This document shows positions 34,075 through 47,400 of a DNA stretch of 64,000 bases, piece by piece. The notes beneath the pieces were generated by a model. It was not told where the DNA came from, made no database searches, and saw only the letters and a program-made list of their open reading frames with translations. The translations under genes and the position numbers were made by a program. Position 1 is the stretch's first letter; every line of letters starts with the position of its first letter. The DNA is taken from the NCBI GenBank assembly GCA_965219165.1, contig CBDCMW010000002.1, positions 1,984,001 through 2,048,000 of the forward strand, in the 5' to 3' direction. Origin of the DNA: Aldehydirespirator sp965219165. Its GTDB lineage: Bacteria > Actinomycetota > Acidimicrobiia > Acidimicrobiales > Aldehydirespiratoraceae.

Positions 34075-35438
34075 GACTTCGACGACCCGACCGGCGTGTT
34101 GCAGAGCGAACAAGGCGGCATCGACGCGCTGACGTTCGACGAAGAGATCGTGCTGAACCGCCCCAGCGCGCCCCTCAACGTGACCGGCAATCAGCAGAAC
34201 TTGGACCATCTGTATCTGAGTTGGGTCAAACCGGAGTTCGACGGCGCGGACGACAGCACCGATGACATCAGTGACTATTTCATCCAGTGGCAGATCGACG
34301 GCGAGAGCGTTCCCTGGGGGCACCAGGATCGCGAGATGACGGTCCATTTCGCTCAACTGTTTGATCTGGTGCAAGGTATTTTCAAGCACGACAGCACCGA
34401 CATTCGAGTGCGCGTCGTGGCCGGCAGCGCGGCAGGCAGAGGCGTGCCCAGCAACGAGATCGTGTTCCGCGACGCGGACCAACCCACCGAGGTGGAGAGT
34501 CCTATGCTCGCCTTCGAGGAGACAACGGGCGGCTACGAGGCAAGGCTCTGGTGGACTGCAAGCAACTTCGACGGCGCGGCGTCCCCGAGGTACATCTGGG
34601 AGCTGGAACGCACAGATGAGGAGCCCCCGGAGTCCGTCGCTGACGGCACGGTGGAGACTGCAACTGCACCGGCGGAGGGCTCGCCCGTCACGGTGGAGTT
34701 GAACTCGGCCGAGTTCGGACATGTCTACGCTCTCAAAGTTCGGCCGAGCAGCTCCGCCGGCAATAACCGTTCCGCTAAGACGGAGGCGATCTTCGTGCTC
34801 GGCGACAAGGGCGTGCCCCAAGGCGTGGCGGCGGCACTGGGCAGCGACGGCCTGGCGGTCTCCTGGTCGCAACCCGTCAACGCCGACAATGTGGACATCA
34901 CCGGCTACGAGATCCGCTACAAGCTCACCAGCGCCGCCGCCGACGAGGTCGCAAGCTGGACCACCGTCCCCGTCACCGTCGACGCCACCACCGTCACCCA
35001 CACGATCAGCGGCCTCGGCAACGGCGACCACTACAACGTCCAGGTGCGGACGGTCATCGAATGGGAGAGCGGCACCTACGAGGGCGAGTGGTCCGATGCC
35101 GATGCCGATCCGCCGGTCACTGCCGACAACCCCTACATCGTCGACGGCGGCGTGCAGGTGACCTCCACACGCCAGTCGGCTGTGGACACCTACGGCGTCA
35201 ACAACATCATCGAGTTCACCGTCACCTTCAGCGAGGACGTGGCGGTCACCGGCGACCCGGTGTTCGAGTTCTGCCTGGGCGCGGCCACCGAGGCGTGCAC
35301 CGACACCAACGCGCTGCGCGAGGCCGAATACTCCAGCACGGAGTCCAGCGGCGCGGACGTGGTGTTCACCTACACCGTGGCCGGTGACGAGGATTCGAAC
35401 GGCACCGCCGACGACATCGACGAGGACGGCATCTCGCC
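34075..35438 (+). CDS. Giant protein piece 3: FN3-like domains and Ig-like domain
   Basis: Completes the SWM-type domain (GVLQSEQGGIDALTFDEEIV, LNRPSAPLNV). Three FN3-like domains follow: LYLSWVKPEFDGADDSTDDI, GYEARLWWTASNFDGAASPR, and GLAVSWSQPVNADNVDITGY with WTTVPVTVDATTVTHTISGL. Then the start of an Ig-like domain of the 'T..VD.Y....IEFTVTFSEDVAVTGDP' type. The frame breaks at about 35435-35439, where one base is missing; the continuation in the next frame is LADAVKLDDDVGAADSITGT. As written, this frame ends at 35523. Confidence 0.7.
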
Positions 35439-38400
35439 CTCGCCGACGCCGTCAAGCTTGACGACGACGTCGGCGCCGCCGACTCGATCACCGGCACCAC
35501 CACCGCCACCGCCGCCGACCTGAGCCACGCCGCGCTCGCGGCCGACTCGAGCCACAAGGTGGACGGCGCCATCGTGGCCGACGTCGTCCCACCGATGGTG
35601 GACTCGGCCAAGGTCATCGAAGACGGCACCAAGATCGAGATCGTCTTCAACGAGGGGCTCGACACCAATTCGGTGCCCCTCGCGTCGGCGTTCGCGGTGA
35701 CCGTCGACGGGGCGACATCGGCCATCACCCCGTCCGGCGTGGACATCCCCTCCGACGACGCCACAACGGTCGTGCTGTCGATGCCCACCGCAGACACCAT
35801 CGCTGCGGGCGCCACCGTGACCGTCACCTACACCGATTCGGACGCCAGCCCGCTCCAGGACCTCGCGACCGACAAGAACCAGGTCGAGACGTTCACCGAC
35901 CAGGCCGTGACCAACCGGCCCGCCGCGCCTACCGGTCTGACGCTGATACCCGGCGACGACCGGCTCGAAGCGTCGTGGACCGCTCCCACCGACATCGGCG
36001 GCAGCACGATCACCTCCTACGAAGTGCAGTACAAGCCCGCCTCCGCCCCCGACTCCGACTACACCACGGTGAGCCGCACCGACCCCGACGCCCTCACCCA
36101 GACGATCACCGGGCCCACCAACAACACGCAGTACACGGTGCGGGTCGCCGCGGTGAACGAGGCCGGGACGGGTCCGTGGAGCACCGAGGAGTCGGCCACC
36201 CCCGAGACACCCCCGGCAGTGATCAGCGCATTAGTCGACATCCCCAACCTCGACGAGATCGTGCTGACCTACGACAAGGCCCTCGACACCTCCACCTCCA
36301 GCACGCCCGCTGCCGACGCGTTCGAGGTGAGGGTGGACGGGGTCGCCGGGGTCGCCGCGGCGCCCGACAACGTCGAGATCACCAACGCCAACACGGTGAC
36401 ACTGACCATGGCCGCCGATATCGCCGCCGGCGCGGAGGTGTTCGTCAGCTACACGATCCCGGTCAACAACAAGCTGGTGCGCCCGACAGGGCAGCCGGCG
36501 CCCTCGTTCACCTACCGTGCGGTGCTCAGCCAGCCCGGCGCACCCGAGGTGAGCCTGACCTCAGGCGACACCGAGATCATCGCGTCGTGGCCCGAGCCCG
36601 CCCTCGGCCACGGCAGCAACCCCACCTACGAAGTGCAATACAGCCTCGACGACGACGATGACGAGGACAAGGTCTACCAGACGGTGGTCCGTGACGACGA
36701 GGCCGCCCTCACCGAGACGATCACCGGGCTGGACAACAATAAGAGGTACACGGTGCGGGTGCGCGTCGGCACCGACAGCGTGCGCGCCGTCAGCCCGTGG
36801 AGCGTCGAGATGTCGGCCACCCCCTCGGCGGTCGTCAGCGCCCCCAGCGGCCTGGACCTGCTGTGGGGCAACACCAAGGTGCTGGTGCGGTGGATCCCGC
36901 CCGCCGACATCGCCGGCGACAGCAGCGTCGACGGCTGGCTCGTCCAATGGAGACAGTCTGGCAGCACCGAGGAATGGAGCGCCGACCGCCAGAGCAGCGT
37001 CGACAAGTTGCACGACGACGACGACGACGACACCGCCGACTGGCTCAGCTTCGAGAAGCTCGTCGACAATCTGACCAACGACACCGAGTACGAATTCCGG
37101 GTCCGAGCCCGCGTCCAGGCGGACCGAGCCGCCGAGTGGACCGCCGACGGGGCGACCGCGACGCCCAAAGTCGTCACGCCCGATGTCCCGGGACTCAAGA
37201 CAGCCAATCTGTTCATCACCAGCGGCGAGGCGGGACTCACTTCTACGACGGAACGGGTCACTGTCCACTTCTACGACGAACCGGTCCGCAGCGTCGTTGG
37301 CGGGCTCGCCGTCTACACCGTCCGGCGCACCTTCTACTACGCCAGTGACCTCTCCACCCCGGCGTACCCACTCACTGAGGTGCGCTTCGAGATCCAGCTG
37401 GACAGTACAGACCCGCCTCCGATTCGGACGATCACCACGCTGCACGCAGGCACCGGCCCTGACGACTGGGGCGGCTTCGACTACCCCCCGAGCTACATCG
37501 ACGTCCTGTCGTCACAGTTCCGCATCCTTTGGGATGTGCTGAGCTTGGATGGGAGCACCGCCAACGGCGATGTCCACGATTTTGACGGGGCGGAAGGTCC
37601 GTCTGGATCCATGGTGAGCGTGATCGTCGATCAGGAAAAGGCGGTGCTGGAAGCGCCCGTCGGGGTCGATGGAGGGCTGGAGATCACCTGGCAGCCACTC
37701 CTGTGGGCCGGCACCGCGCTATATGAATACCAGTTGTGTGTTCAGTGGAAGTCCGGCGACGAGGACTTCTACGCTGCCGAGGATCTCGCCCCGGTCGGCA
37801 CCGTCGGCATCGGCGACCGCGCGATCATCCTGACCGGCGATGCGCTCACCGATGCTCTACGCGCAGCTTCCTACACCCTCACCGGTCTGGACAACGGCAC
37901 CACCTACACCGTGCGGGTGGCGTACTGCAATGACTCCAACGATGTCAGGGTCTACCCCGATCTGATCTCCAACGAGGTGTCGGGCACGCCGGTGGACTTG
38001 ACCGCGCCGTCGGTGGACTCCGCCAAGGTCGTCGAGGACGGCAAGAAGGTCGAGATCGTCTTCGATGAGGATCTCGACAGCGGTTCGACGGTGGCGGCCG
38101 GGGAGTTCGGCGTGACTGTGGGCGCCGCGTCGGCGGTGGAGCCGTCGGGCGCGGCGCTGAGCGCTGTCGATGCCGACACGGTGGTGCTCACGATGACCGC
38201 TGCCATCGCGGCGGGCGAGACCGTCACGGTGGACTACGAAGCGCCGTCCACCGGCGGCCTCACCGATGCCAGCAACAACCAGGTGGCAGACTTCTCCAGC
38301 CAGGTCGTGGCCAACCGGCCCGCCGCGCCAACCGGGCTGACACTGGAACCCGGCGCCGCCGAGATCGTCGCGTCGTGGGCCGCTCCCGCCAACGGCGGCA

Positions 38401-41400
38401 GCACCATCACCGGCTATGAGGTGCAGTACAAGGTCTTCAACACCGCCGACTCCACCTACCTAGGAGTGTCCCGCGCCCAAGACGACACCGCCGTCACCGA
38501 GACCATCACCAACCTGACCAACGACACCCAATACACCGTGCGCGTCCGCGCCGCCAACGCCGTCGGCGACGGCCCGTGGAGCGATGAGGTGTCGGCCACC
38601 CCCGAGGCTCCGCCGGTGCTGCAGAGGGCTCAGGTGGACGCCGACGCCCCCACAGACATCGTGTTGACCTACGACAAGGACCTCGACACCTCCAAGGTCC
38701 CGGCTGCGTCGGCTTTCACCGTCACCGAGATGCCCCGGGGGGGAACCCCGACGTCGTTGACAGAGTCGAGCGTGGCGATCGACTCGGCCAACGCCGACAC
38801 GGTGACGCTGACCATGGACGCTGAGCTCACCGCAGGGTTCGACGTCGTTGTGGCTTACCTGCCTCCCGACAGCAATGCGCTCCAGAGCACCACCGGCCAC
38901 GAGGCGGCGTCGTTCACCAACCAGGCTGTGCTCAACCGGCCCGCGGCGCCGGTTGTGACGCTGACGCCCGGCGACGAGCAGATCACCGCGTCGTGGCCCG
39001 CGCCCGCCGACGGCGGCAGCGCCATCACCGGCTACACGGTGGAGTACAAGCTCGCCACCGATGCCGACACCGCCTACCAAGAAGTGACCCGCACCGAAGG
39101 CGACACCGCCCGCACCGACACCATCACCGGCCTGACCAACGACACCACATACACCGTGCGGGTCCGGGCCACCAACGCCGCCGGCGACAGCCCGAACAGC
39201 AACGAGCCGACGGACACCCCCCAGCTTCTCGTCACCGCAGAGTTCGAAGCCGGCAGCTACGTCGCACTCGAGGGCCGCGGCGCCGTCACCGTCACCGTCA
39301 CCCTGAGCGTCGCCCCCGAGCGCAGCGTGACCATCCCCATTGTCGTGACCCCCGACGGCGGGGCCACCAGCGACGATTACACCGTGTCGGCCGACACGGT
39401 GACCTTCCACAGCGACGACACCGAGGCCACCTTCACCGTCACCGCGGAGGATGACACGGTGTGGGACGGCGAGGGCAACGGCGAGACGCTGACCCTGAGC
39501 TTCGGGACGCTGCCGCCGCGAGTGGACCCCGGCACGCAGGCCACCGCCGAAGTCAGCCTCATCGACAACGAGATCCCGCTGCACTTTGAGCTGGTGCCCG
39601 ATGACATCGGGATCGGGGTGGGCGACGGGTTCCGGCTGCTGTTCGTCACCTCCGGCAAGCGCAACGCCGAATCGTCGAGCATCAGCGCCTACAACGAGTT
39701 CGTGCAGCGCGCCGCGGCGTCGGGCCATAACGACATCCGGCCCTACAGCAGTCTGATCCGAGCGCTGGCCAGCACCGCCACTGTTTGGGCGCGGGACAAC
39801 ACCGCAACCACCCACACGAACTCGGAGCGGGGCGTGCCCATCTGGTGGCTGAACGGCCCCAGGGCGGCCGACGACTACGCCGACTTCTACTACATCGACA
39901 GTCCGCCGACTTCCCCCGGCGACGGCTGGGACCACGGCGATCCTGCCTACAACGAGAACGGGACCGTGGAGCTGGCCGGTGACCCCTGCGACTTGGCTGA
40001 CTACGTCTGGACTGGCTCAGACTCGCGGGGCCGAACGCATTCCAATCGCTCATTGGGCTTCACCGGTCAGGCCCGCGTAGGTAGACCGTGTACCCAGGGA
40101 AGGGAACTCTCTTTTCAGGATGCACCGAGTTCCAACCGCTGGCCTCTCTACGGCCTGTCGGACGTGTTGCACGTTGTGGCGCCCGATGTGCCGTATGTGA
40201 CCGGTGTCGAGGTGGATCCCGTGCCTGACTACGACCAGTTTGCGGTCGGCGACACGATCAGGGTCAAGGTGACGTTCAGCGAGGCGGTGACGGTGTCGGG
40301 CACGCCCACGTTCCCGCTGCAGATCGGCTCGGGCACCCGCGACGCGGTGTACCAGGGCGCCGACGCCGACAGCACCGACACCGTGCTGGTGTTCACCTAC
40401 GTCGTCGGCGACGTTGACACCGACACCGACAAAGACGGCATCTCCAACGCCGAGCAGACGCTCGGCCTGCCGACGAACGCCTCGATTGTCGACATGACCG
40501 ACGACACGGTCGACGCCTTCCCCGGGCCCATCACGTTGAGCACCGACTTCTTGGTCAACGGGCCGCCGATCATCATCGATGTCGAGGTGACGTCCAGCCC
40601 GCAGGCGGACTCGTCCAATGACACCTACGGGCTGGGCGAGGACATCGAGATCACGGTGACGTTCCACGAGGCGGTGACCGTCACCGGCGACGTCGACTTC
40701 GGCCTCTCCGTGAACGGGCCGCGGCGGGCGCCGCTGAAGAGCGGCAACGGCACGACCGAGCCGGTGTTCGCCTACACCGTGCAGACCGGCGATGACGACG
40801 ACAACGGCATCTGGATCGGCCATCCCACCCACGCCACCAACCCGACCTTCGACCTCCAGGCCGAACAGTCCGTCGTCGGCGTCGGCTCGGGTCTCCCAGC
40901 CTTGCTGGAGCACGACTCGGTCGGACCGCAGGCCGACCACAAGGTGGACGGCAGCAACACCGAGGCTGATACCACCCTGTCGGCGCTGTCGCTGAGCGAC
41001 GGCGGCGCCGACCTCGTCCTCGTCCCGGCGTTCGCCCCGGGCGCTGCGGGCACGGCCGTCACCAGCTTTGTGGCCATGACGGATGCGACCTCGATTGTGG
41101 TCAGCGCCACCGCCAGCCAGAGCGGCGGCTCGTCGGCGGTGGCCATCTCACCCGCCGACGCCGACGCCAACACCACCGATCACGACGTGGAGCGCACACT
41201 GGACGAGGTCATCGACATCATCGTCACGGTCACCTCCACCAACGGCAGTTCGACCCGCATCTACACCGTCACCGTTGTCGAGCCCGACACGACTGCGCCG
41301 TTGGTGTCGCAGGCGCGGGTGTTCGACGACGGCAACAAGATCGAGATCGTCTTCGACGAGGATCTCGCTACCGGTTCGACGGTGGCGGCCGACGAGTTCG

Positions 41401-41408
41401 ACCCGCGG
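35439..41408 (+). CDS. Giant protein piece 4: FN3/SWM array, first FRLLFVTS module, cadherin-like domain
   Basis: Nearly 2,000 codons. Approximate domain order: SWM-type (35590-35920), FN3 (35930-36200), SWM-type (36215-36510), FN3 (36520-36830), an extended FN3 (36840-37170), a module with YTVRRTFYYASDL and GPDDWGGFDYPPSY (37175-37620), FN3-like (37640-37995), SWM/FN3/SWM/FN3 (38000-39220), Calx-beta-like (39225-39575), FRLLFVTS module (39580-40185), two Ig-like domains (to 40960) and a cadherin-like beta-sandwich (40965-41280). A further SWM-type domain is cut by a 13-bp deletion at about 41402, which shifts the frame; the frame stops at 41438. The 38004-39221 block is almost repeated at 42515-43723. 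Confidence 0.78.
38004..39221 (+). repeat. 1.2-kb near-identical block, copy 1
   Basis: Encodes SWM, FN3, SWM, FN3 in order. It is nearly identical at the DNA level to 42515-43723, with a few codon changes and a small net length difference. This points to recent duplication or gene conversion. Confidence 0.85.
39580..40185 (+). repeat. FRLLFVTS module, copy 1
   Basis: About 200 codons: GDGFRLLFVTSGKRNAESSS, a helix segment (SAYNEFVQRAAASGH), WARDNTAT, IWWLNGPRAADDYADFYY, a VWTGSDSRGR strand and the closing YGLSDVLHV. Follows a Calx-beta-like domain and precedes Ig-like domains. Confidence 0.75.
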
Positions 41409-44400
41409 CGGCGGTGGAGCCGTCGGGCGCGGCGCTGAGCGCTGTCGATGCCGACACGGTGGTGCTCACGATGACCGCTGCCATCGCGGCGGGCGACGCC
41501 GTCACGGTGGACTACGAAGCGCCGTCCACCGGCGGCCTCGCCGACGCCGGCAGCAACAAGGTGGCAGACTTCACCGGCCAGGTCGTGGCCAACCGGCCCG
41601 CCGCGCCAACCGGGCTGACACTGGAACCCGGCGACGCCGAGATCGTCGCGTCGTGGGCCGCTCCCGCCGACGGCGGCAGCACCATCACCGGCTATGAGGT
41701 GCAGCTCCGCAGCGCCATCGGTTACATCACGGTGAACAGCTCCGACGTGGCCGCCCTCACCGAGACCATCACCGGCCTCATCAACGACCTCTCCTACACC
41801 GTGCGGGTCCGCGCCGTCAACGCCGCCGGCGTCGGCCCCTGGAGCAACGAGCTGTCGGCCACCCCCGCCGAGATCGACGACACTGCGCCGTTGGTGGACT
41901 CGGCCAAGGTCGTCGAGGACGGCAGCAAGATCGAGATCGTCTTCGACGAGGATCTCGACACCGGCTCGGTGCCTCTGGCGTCGGCGTTCGCGGTGACCGT
42001 CGACGGGGTGACGCCGGCCATCACGCCGTCCGGCGTGGTCATCCCCTCCGACGACGCCACAAAGGTCGTGCTGTCGATGCCCACCGGCGACACCATCGCC
42101 GCGGGCGCCACCGTGACCGTCACCTACACCTACACCGATTCGGACGCCAGCCCGCTCCAGGACCTCGCGACCGACAAGAACCAGGTCGCGACGTTCACCG
42201 ACCAGGCTGCGCCGAACCGGGCTGCTGCGCCGGTTGTGTCGCTGACCGCGGGCGACGCCGAGATCGTCGCGTCGTGGGCCGCTCCCGCCGACGGGGGCAG
42301 CACCATTACCGGCTATGAGGTGCAGCGCAAGTTCTTCGGCGCCGCCGACTCCACCTACCAAGAAGTGACCCGCGCCGACGCAACCGAGCTCACCGAGACC
42401 ATCAGCCTCATCAACGACCTCTCCTACACCGTGCGGGTCCGCGCCGTCAACGCCGCCGGCGTCGGCCCCTGGAGCAACGAGCCGTCGGCCACCCCCGCCG
42501 AGATCGACGACACTGCGCCGTCGGTGGACTCGGCCAAGGTCGTCGAGGACGGCAGCAAGATCGAGATCGTCTTCGACGAGGATCTCGACAGCGGTTCGGC
42601 GGTGGCGGCCGACGAGTTCGGCGTGACTGTTGGCACCGCGACGGCGGTGGAGCCGTCGGGCGCGGCGCTGAGCGCTGTCGATGCCGACACGGTGGTGCTC
42701 ACGATGACCACCGCCATCGCGGCGGGCGACGCCGTCACGGTGGACTACACCGCGCCGTCCACCGGCGGCCTCGCCGACGCCAGCAACAACCAGGTGGCAG
42801 ACTTCTCCAGCCAGGTCGTGGCCAACCGGCCCGCCGCGCCAACCGGGCTGACACTGGAACCCGGCGACGCCGAGATCGTCGCGTCGTGGGCCGCTCCCGC
42901 CAACGGCGGCAGCACCATCACCGGCTATGAGGTGCAGTACAAGGTCTTCAACACCGCCGACTCCACCTACCTAGGAGTGTCCCGCGCCCAAGACGACACC
43001 GCCCTCACCGAGACCATCACCAACCTGACCAACGACACCCAATACACCGTGCGCGTCCGCGCCGCCAACGCCGTCGGCGACGGCCCGTGGAGCACCGAGG
43101 TGTCGGCCACCCCCGAGGCTCCGCCGGTGCTGCAGAGCGCTCAGGTGGACGCCGACAACCCCACAGACATCGTGTTGACCTACGACAAGGACCTCGACAC
43201 CTCCAAGGTCCCGGCTGCGTCGGCTTTCACCGTCACCGAGCAGTCCCCGGGGGGAACCGAGACGTCGTTGACAGAGTCGAGCGTGGCGATCGACTCGGCC
43301 AACGCCGACACGGTGACGCTGACCATGGACGCTGAGCTCACCGCAGGGTTCGACGTCGTTGTGGCTTACCTGCCTCCCGACAGCAATGCGCTCCAGAGCA
43401 CCACCGGCCACGAGGCGGCGTCGTTCACCAACCAGGCTGTGCTCAACCGGCCCGCGGCGCCGGTTGTGACGCTGACGCCCGGCGACGCCGAGATCACCGC
43501 GGACTGGGACGAGCCCGCCGACGGCGGCAGCGCCATCACCGGCTACACGGTGGAGTACAAGCTCGCCACCGACACCGCCTACCAAGAATGGACCCGCGAC
43601 GACGACACCGCCCGCACCGAGACCATCACCGGCCTGACCAACGACACCACATACACCGTGCGGGTCCGGGCCACCAACGCCGCCGGCGACAGCCCGAACA
43701 GCAACGAGCCGACGGACACCCCCACCGAGATCGACACCTACCCCGCCCCCGGCGGCCCGTACCTGTTCGGAGCCAACTTCAAGATGGCGGTGCGATGGCT
43801 TCCCCCCAAGGACGCGGCCGATGACGCTGCACTCCAGGGATGGGAGATCCAATGGAGGAGCGGCACCGAGGGCTGGGACAGCACCAGCCGCCAGCGCTAC
43901 GTCGAGAAGGGCCGCGACGACGACGGCGACAACAATCCCGACGGGCTCAGCTTCGAGACGCACATCGGGAGCCTGAGCAACACCCTCGAGTACGAGTTCC
44001 GGATTCGCGCCCGAGTCACCGACCTCACCGCCGTGTGGACCGACACGGCATCCGCCACCCTCTCGTTCACCGCCTCCAGGCCGGCGAACATGAGCGCCGG
44101 GTTGGTTTTTTGGGCACCGAACGACAGAGAGGTGGCTGAAGACATTCTGGACAGATTTGATGTTGTCCTGCGTTATCACGACTCGTACACGTTCACCGTC
44201 AATGACGAGGGCCTCAAAGAGCCGGTCTACCTGCGCAGCGTGTGGATGGAAGGCTACGACCGCGGAGAATCAGCGCCGATCACTGGCGCCCTCATTCGAT
44301 TTAGCGCCAAAGGCAGCTGCCTTAGGTATGGACCGAACTACGACGACCGAGACCGAGGTGGCAGCCACGAGCTCACGCTGCTGCATCCGGGTGCCACCAA

Positions 44401-47400
44401 GGCCGACTGGGAACACGTTGGCTACACAGGCAACGTGTATCAGATCCCCCAGACGGCTTTCGACTGCTTTGAATATCGGGAGATACGACCGATCAATGTG
44501 GTTGGCACCGCGCAGAGCTACATAGGCCGGACAACGTTCAAAGCTCCGGATCCGGTTCCCGAGGTGGCGGCACTGGAACCCGTGGTCGCGGGTGATGGCG
44601 CGCTCACGGTGAGATGGCAGGAACAACTCTGGGCCGGCGCCCAGATCTTTCGCGATCAGTTCAAGACGCAACCTGGCACCAGATGGACCCCGGCCATCCA
44701 GTGGGTCCCTGCCGACGAGCAATTCGAGAGCGACTCATACACAGCCGAACAGGACGGTGCTGCTCACCTCCTGAAGGGCAGCGAGCTGAAGGAGGCGCTG
44801 CTTGGGGCCGAGTACACCATCACCGGGCTGGACAACGGCACCGCCTACAAGGTCCGATTCGTATACGATAGGGGGGGCAGATTCGACGATGACACCTCGT
44901 CCAAGGTGGAGACTGGCACGCCGGTGGACTTGACCGCGCCGATGGCGGTGTCGGCTTCGGTATCCGCCGGCGGCGAGACCATCGCCATCGTCTTCGACGA
45001 GGTGCTCGTCGACACCAGCGGCTCGGAGCCCGCGGCTGCGGCGTTCGGTGTGAAGGTGGGGTCGGCGCCGGCGGTCGCACCGATGACTGTGGCGGTGTCG
45101 TTCGCCACGGTCACCCTGACCCTGGGCACGGCGACCGAGGCGGGCGCCGCGGTGTCGGTCGCCTACGGCCCGCCAGCCTCGAACCCCCTCCAGGACGCGG
45201 CCGGTCACGCCGTCGAGGCGTTCGACGTGTCGGCGCCGAACCGGCCCGCCGCCCCGTCGCCCACGGCGGCCCCGGGCAATGTGCAGCTCACCGTCAAGTG
45301 GTTCCCGCCCGCCGACGGCGGCAGCGCAATCACCCGCTACCGCGTGGAGTGGCGCATCGCCGACTCCGAGACCGACTCCCAGGATTGGGACGCAGCGGGC
45401 GCCGCGGGTCAGGCCGCGACCGGTGTGGCGTCGAGCCCGTACACGGTCCCCGACCTGACGAACGATGTCGAGTACACGGTGCGGGTGCGCGCCACCAACG
45501 CCGCCGACAACGGCCCGTGGAGCGACGAGGTGTCGGCCACCCCGCAGGCAAACGACACGACCGTGCCGGTGCCGGCGTACGCGTTCGTGGACGAGAATGC
45601 CGCTGACGAGTTCAAGCTGGTCAAGATCGTGTTCAGCGAGGCGCTTGTGGACACCAGCGGCTCGGAGCCGGCGGCGTCGGCGTTCGCTGTGACGGTGGGT
45701 TCGGGTAGCGCGGCTGCGCCGTCGAGCGTGGCGGTGTCGGGCGACACGGTCACCTTGACGATGGCCGCCGCCGTGACTGCGGGCGAGTCGGTGACGGTCG
45801 CCTACAGCGTGCCGGCCGCCGCGACCGATCCCGCGCTCGCCGACAGCGCGGGCAACAAGGTCGGGTCGTTCGCCGCCACCAACGCGATCCCCGTGCTCAA
45901 CCGGCCCGCCGCGCCCGCTGCACCCACGCTGACCGCGGGCGAAAGCTCGCTGATCGCAGCCTGGACTGCGCCGGCGGACGGCGGCAGCCCCGTCACCGGC
46001 TACCGCGTGCAGTGGCGCATCGCCGACTCCGAGACCGACACGCAGACCTGGGACGAAGCGGTCGACGCGGGTCAGGCCGCGACCGGTGTGGCGTCGAGCC
46101 CGTACACGGTCCCCGACCTGACGAACGATGTCGAGTACACGGTGCGGGTGATCGCTGTGAACGCTGCGGGCGACAGCCCGCCCAGCGCCGAAGCGTCGGA
46201 GTCCCCCGGAGACATGACCCCGCCGACACCGATCTCGGCCAAGGTGATCGACGACGGCGCGAAGATCGAGGTCACCTTCAACGAGCCCCTCGATGACACC
46301 AAGAGCCTGAACGCAGGCGCATTCCTGGCACTGGTGACTGTCGGAACCACCGAGGACACGCACACTGTGGCGGCGGTGCGCATCGAAGCCGCCACCGTCA
46401 CCGTGACCACGGTCAGAGCCATCCCCGCGGGCGCCACCGTCACGCTGACCTACACCGCGCCCGCCGGCGATGACGACCTCGCCGACCCCTCGGGCAACGA
46501 GGTGGCGTCGTTCATCGTCAACGGCGGGATCACAGTGCTCAACCGGCCCGCCGCGCCGCCGCTGACGCTGACCGCGGGCGATGGCGAGCTGACGGTGGCG
46601 TGGACCGAGCCCGCGAACGGCGGCAGCGCAATCACCGGCTACCGCGTGGAGTGGCGCATCGCCGACTCCCAGACCGACACGCAGACCTGGCCCGAAGCCG
46701 TCGCCGCGGGCCAGACCTCAGACCACGGCGCGGACATCCGCGAGACCACGCTCCTGAACCTGACGAACAACACCGCCTACACGGTGCGGGTGATCGCCAC
46801 CAACGCCGTCGGCGACAGCCCGTCGGCCGAGGAGTCGCAGACCCCCGCAGACTCGATCGTGCCCGTGCCCGTGTCGGCGTCGGTGGCCGCGGACAGCAAC
46901 GGCGACTTCAAGCTGATCGAGATCGTGTTCGACGAGGCGCTTGTGGACACCAGCGGCTCGGAGCCGGCGGCTGCGGCGTTCGCTGTGACGGTCGGTTCGG
47001 CGACGGCGGTCAGCCCGTCGAGCGTGGCGGTGTCGGGCGACACGGTCACCTTGACGATGTCCGACGTGATCGCCGCAGGCGAAACCGTGTCGGTCTCCTA
47101 CAACCCTGCGCAGGCCACCAACCCGCTCCAGGACGCTGCGGCCAACGAGGCGGCGTCGTTCACCGGCCAGGCTGTGCTGGCTGTGCTCAACCGGCCCGCG
47201 CTGACGCTGACCGCGGGCGATGGCGAGCTGACTGCGACATGGACTGCGCCCGCGTACGGCAGCAGCGCAGCCCAGAGCTACCGCGTGGAGTGGCGCATCG
47301 CCGACTCCCAGACCGACTCCCAGACCTGGCCCGAAGCCGTCGCCGCGGGCCAGGTTGCGTCCGATGTGACGTCGAGCCCGTACACGATCAGCAACCTCGC

